From contig CACZSM010000038.1 in assembly GCA_902783815.1 (NCBI GenBank), positions 1-7,888 of the forward strand: a stretch of 7,888 nucleotides of DNA, given 5' to 3'. Within the stretch, counting starts at the first letter, position 1. Each line of letters begins with the position of its first letter. Origin of the DNA: an uncultured Ruminococcus sp. GTDB lineage: Bacteria; Bacillota; Clostridia; Oscillospirales; Acutalibacteraceae. Below are positions 5,873 to 7,888 of the stretch, piece by piece. The position numbers and the translations under genes are program-made. The notes below the pieces were generated by a model. It had not been told where the DNA came from. It did not search any database and saw only the letters and a list, made by a program, of their open reading frames with translations.

Positions 5873-7576
5873 ATGAAAGGTATAGGTGTTTCCGCCGGTA
5901 TTGGCATCGGCAAAATATTGCTTGTAGAGGAACATTCCGTTGAATATACCCCTAAACAGGTCGAGGATGCGGTTGCGGAAAAATCTCGTTTCAGGAATTC
6001 AGTTGAACAGTTCTGTAATAATACCCGTGTTCAGGCGGAGGCTCTGAGAAAAAGCGCCGGAGATAAGGAAGCTGAAATTATGCTTGGTCATATCAGTATC
6101 GTTAATGACCCGTTCCTGCTCGGCGAGGTCGAAAAGCTCATAGACGCCGGTCAGTGCGCGGAAAGCTCTTTTGACTCCATGTGTGAGATGTTTATTTCCA
6201 TTTTCTCCGCCGCTGAGGATGATCTCACTAAACAAAGAGCTACTGATGTCCGTGATGTCAGGACTGGTGTTCTGAGTATTCTGCTTGGTATAAAGGAAGT
6301 AAAGCTGTCAGATGTCCCTGAGGGAACGGTCATTTGCGTAAAGGAGCTTACTCCCTCGATGATCGCTGAGATAAAAAAGGAAAATATCGCCGGTATCCTT
6401 ACCGAAACTGGCAGTACGACCTCTCACAGCGCTATCCTCGCAAGAGTTATGGAAATTCCTGCTGTAATGAGCGTTCCGGATATCATGACTTCCGCTGAAA
6501 ATGGCTCTGTTGTCATACTCGACGGAAGTAAGGGAACCGTTATTATCTCTCCTGATGAAGCACAGATCGCTGATTATACTGAAAAACGCGAAAAGCTGCT
6601 TCGTGAAATCAGGGAACTTCAAAAATACAGGGGTAAACCAACTGTTTCTGCTGATGGTACAGAATATGAACTTGTTTGTAATATCGGTAAGCCGGATGAC
6701 GCTGCAAAGGCTCTGGAATTCGACGGCGAGGGCGTGGGTCTTTTCAGAACGGAATTCCTGTTTATGGATAAGACCTCTGTACCGTCTGAGGACGAACAGT
6801 TCGCTGAGTATAAAAAGGCAGCTATGATACTGGGCAGCAGACCGCTTATCATCAGAACTCTTGATATCGGCGGCGACAAGGATATCCCTTATCTTGGTCT
6901 TGCTAAGGAAGAAAACCCGTTCATGGGATTCAGGGCTATAAGATATTGTCTGAAAAACCGTGATCTGTTCCGCATACAGCTCCGCGCAATACTCCGCGCA
7001 AGCGCTTTCGGAAATATCAGTATCATGTTCCCTCTTATCACCTGTGTTGAGGAGGTAAGAGAAGGTAAGGCTCTTGTTGAACAGCTTAAGGCTGAACTGA
7101 CTGAACAGGGTATTGAATTCGACAGGAATATTAAAGTCGGTATTATGACCGAAACTGCTGCGGCAGGTATAATCGCTGATCTGCTCGCCAGGGAATCTGA
7201 CTTCTTCAGCATCGGTACTAACGATCTTACAGGCTATACTATGGCAGCTGACAGAGGTAACAGTGATGTTTCTTATCTCTACTCGGCTTTGCAGCCTGCT
7301 GTACTGCGTATGATTCGCTCTATCATTACGGCTGCAAGAAATAATAATATTCCTGTAGGTATGTGCGGTGAAGCTGCTGCCGATCCGCTTATGATCCCTT
7401 TGCTTATATCCTTCGGTCTGACGGAATTCAGTGTTTCTGCTCCAAGCATACTCAGAGTAAGAAAGTGTATCTCCGACTGGACTAAGGAAAAGGCTGACGA
7501 GATCACTGATAAGGTAATGTCCCTTGCGACAGAATCTGAGGTCAGAGAGTATCTTTCCTCGGTTATTGTAGCTTAG
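5873..7576 (+). CDS. ptsI: PTS Enzyme I (phosphoenolpyruvate-protein phosphotransferase)
   Basis: Cytoplasmic enzyme that autophosphorylates from PEP and phosphorylates HPr, starting the PTS relay. From the ATG at 5873 it has 567 residues, normal for the family. The N-terminal HPr-binding region (about 1-140) begins MKGIGVSAGIGIGK. The phosphohistidine domain has the expected His185 in STTSHSAILAR (181-191). The C-terminal PEP-binding barrel (about 250-540) shows LFRTEFLFMD (290-299), IIRTLDIGGDKD (326-337), GFRAIRY (352-358), SIGTNDL (446-452) and MCGEAA (497-502) with Cys498, the expected acid/base cysteine. Several normally conserved positions differ: GSTTSH instead of GGRTSH, GIMTETAAA where the family has a Pro after ET, and TNDLTGYT instead of TNDLTQYT. 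All catalytic residues I can identify remain, so it looks functional. It follows HPr by 68 bp and is the last gene of the operon, ending 26 bp before a terminator hairpin. Confidence 0.94.
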   Translation: MKGIGVSAGIGIGKILLVEEHSVEYTPKQVEDAVAEKSRFRNSVEQFCNNTRVQAEALRKSAGDKEAEIMLGHISIVNDPFLLGEVEKLIDAGQCAESSFDSMCEMFISIFSAAEDDLTKQRATDVRDVRTGVLSILLGIKEVKLSDVPEGTVICVKELTPSMIAEIKKENIAGILTETGSTTSHSAILARVMEIPAVMSVPDIMTSAENGSVVILDGSKGTVIISPDEAQIADYTEKREKLLREIRELQKYRGKPTVSADGTEYELVCNIGKPDDAAKALEFDGEGVGLFRTEFLFMDKTSVPSEDEQFAEYKKAAMILGSRPLIIRTLDIGGDKDIPYLGLAKEENPFMGFRAIRYCLKNRDLFRIQLRAILRASAFGNISIMFPLITCVEEVREGKALVEQLKAELTEQGIEFDRNIKVGIMTETAAAGIIADLLARESDFFSIGTNDLTGYTMAADRGNSDVSYLYSALQPAVLRMIRSIITAARNNNIPVGMCGEAAADPLMIPLLISFGLTEFSVSAPSILRVRKCISDWTKEKADEITDKVMSLATESEVREYLSSVIVA

Positions 7577-7594
7577 TAATTTTCCCGTACATAT

Positions 7595-7641
7595 AAAAAA
7601 ACGGCAAGGCAGTTTCCCGGAAATGCCTTGCCATATCTTTT
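7595..7641. terminator. Probable bidirectional intrinsic terminator
   Basis: GGCAAGGCA (7603-7611) pairs perfectly with TGCCTTGCC (7624-7632), and TTTC/GAAA inside extends the stem after a one-base bulge. On the plus strand a modest U-rich tail (ATATCTTTT) follows, 26 bp after the Enzyme I stop, so it should end the fructose operon. On the minus strand the same stem is followed by seven T residues (complement of A7595-7601), a stronger tail. It could therefore also stop leftward transcription entering from beyond the right edge. Confidence 0.85.
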
Positions 7642-7666
7642 GTGTTCTCATAAGCTATATACTTAT

Positions 7667-7712
7667 TATTCTCACTCTATTCACTATTCGTTATTCGTTA
7701 TTCTCTATTCTC
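7667..7712. repeat. TATTCNN heptamer array
   Basis: Five contiguous heptamers (TATTCAC, TATTCGT, TATTCGT, TATTCTC, TATTCTC) occupy 7678-7712. A sixth, TATTCTC (7667-7673), is set off by 4 nt. The first five bases of each unit are invariant while the last two vary. The array gives strong pyrimidine/purine strand asymmetry and begins shortly after the operon terminator. No coding function is apparent. It may be the end of a dispersed intergenic repeat or a simple minisatellite. Confidence 0.8.
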
Positions 7713-7718
7713 TCCTCC

Positions 7719-7734
7719 CGGCGGCGTGCCGCCG
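7719..7734. repeat. GC-rich inverted repeat
   Basis: CGGCGGC and GCCGCCG flank a GT, making a 16-bp near-palindrome. As RNA it would fold into a 6-bp stem with a CGTG loop. It directly adjoins the heptamer array and contrasts sharply in base composition with the AT-rich sequence on both sides. No T-run follows on either strand, so it is not a terminator. It probably belongs to the same repeat element as the hairpins at 7821-7867. Confidence 0.65.
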
Positions 7735-7767
7735 CAGTCAATGTTTCTCCTGCGTAGCTTCTGGAAC

Positions 7768-7888
7768 TTAATTGTAGTTAGTAACATACAAAATTATTAA
7801 AGAGTCCGTTAATTTCTCCATGTCGGCTCCGCCGACAATGCCGCTTTGCGGTGCGCCGGCGAAGCCGCCCAATGACTTATTGTTGCCA
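7768..7888 (-). other. Short minus-strand open frame running off the right edge
   Basis: Minus-strand codons are open from the right edge down to a TAA at 7768-7770. An internal ATG at 7821-7819 would give a 17-residue peptide, MEKLTDSLIILYVTNYN. The upstream GGCGGAG that could act as a Shine-Dalgarno lies inside the 7821-7837 hairpin. The part before this ATG (about 22 codons) is made of the GC-rich hairpins, and its Gly/Ala-rich reading looks like translated repeat. It could be the tail of a gene to the right, a tiny gene carried by a repeat element, or chance. I do not recognise a protein family and do not call it a gene. Confidence 0.2.
7821..7867. repeat. Cluster of three small GC-rich hairpins
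   Basis: Three perfect inverted repeats, each with a 3-nt loop, follow one another: TGTCGGC/GCCGACA (7821-7837), CCGC/GCGG (7841-7851) and CGGC/GCCG (7857-7867). The spacing between them is only 3-5 nt. The block resembles REP-like palindromic intergenic repeats found in many bacteria. Whether it is dispersed in this genome cannot be seen from one copy. Confidence 0.6.

Larger units (their letters stand above)
7577..7888. other. Gene-poor right-end intergenic region
   Basis: This stretch of more than 300 bases holds the operon terminator, the TATTC heptamer array, four GC-rich inverted repeats and an AT-rich spacer (about 7760-7815). I see no tRNA, no convincing protein gene and no clear promoter. 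Its pattern of low-GC and high-GC blocks suggests a repeat element rather than random spacer. Confidence 0.6.

Noticed and set aside
6308..7651. 447-codon open frame on the minus strand across Enzyme I
   Set aside because: It lies wholly antisense to a clear Enzyme I gene, has no recognisable domains, and its start falls inside the terminator region. It is a codon-bias shadow.

Overview
The window reads as a chromosomal piece of a low-to-mid GC, anaerobic Gram-positive bacterium of the class Clostridia. Ruminococcus or a close relative in the Oscillospiraceae is my best guess, unverified. The grounds are strong GGAGG-type ribosome binding sites, a sigma-70-like promoter with an AT-rich spacer, a class III (Firmicutes-type) fructose-1,6-bisphosphatase, a DeoR-type fructose regulator, and an intergenic tail of TATTC heptamers and small GC-rich hairpins.

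Layout. From about 1 to 1540 the minus strand carries the first 513 codons of a class III fructose-1,6-bisphosphatase whose C-terminus lies beyond the left edge. A 194-bp divergent intergenic region (1541-1734) holds a near-consensus promoter for the rightward operon, a weaker candidate promoter for fbp, three 10-bp tandem repeats and two and a half 11-bp tandem repeats. Rightward there are five tightly spaced genes: a DeoR-family repressor (fruR-like, 1735-2484), 1-phosphofructokinase (2481-3383, overlapping the regulator by 4 bp), a fused fructose EIIABC permease (3416-5458), HPr (5541-5804) and Enzyme I (5873-7576). A hairpin lacking a U-tract separates HPr from Enzyme I. A terminator hairpin that looks bidirectional follows Enzyme I. 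The last 250 bases hold no convincing gene, only structured repeats and a very short minus-strand open frame.

How the genes work together. Enzyme I takes phosphate from PEP and passes it to HPr, then to EIIA and EIIB of the permease, which imports fructose as fructose-1-phosphate. 1-Phosphofructokinase makes fructose-1,6-bisphosphate, and the divergent bisphosphatase can convert that to fructose-6-phosphate for the pentose-phosphate and cell-wall branches. The locus therefore encodes a complete phosphorelay and its first metabolic steps under one probable local regulator. This is an unusually self-contained arrangement, because general PTS proteins are often encoded away from the sugar operons.

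I see no wholly new system. The most interesting points are the helically phased repeats between the divergent genes, the atypical active-site surroundings of HPr and Enzyme I, the hairpin between their genes, and the repeat cluster at the right end.
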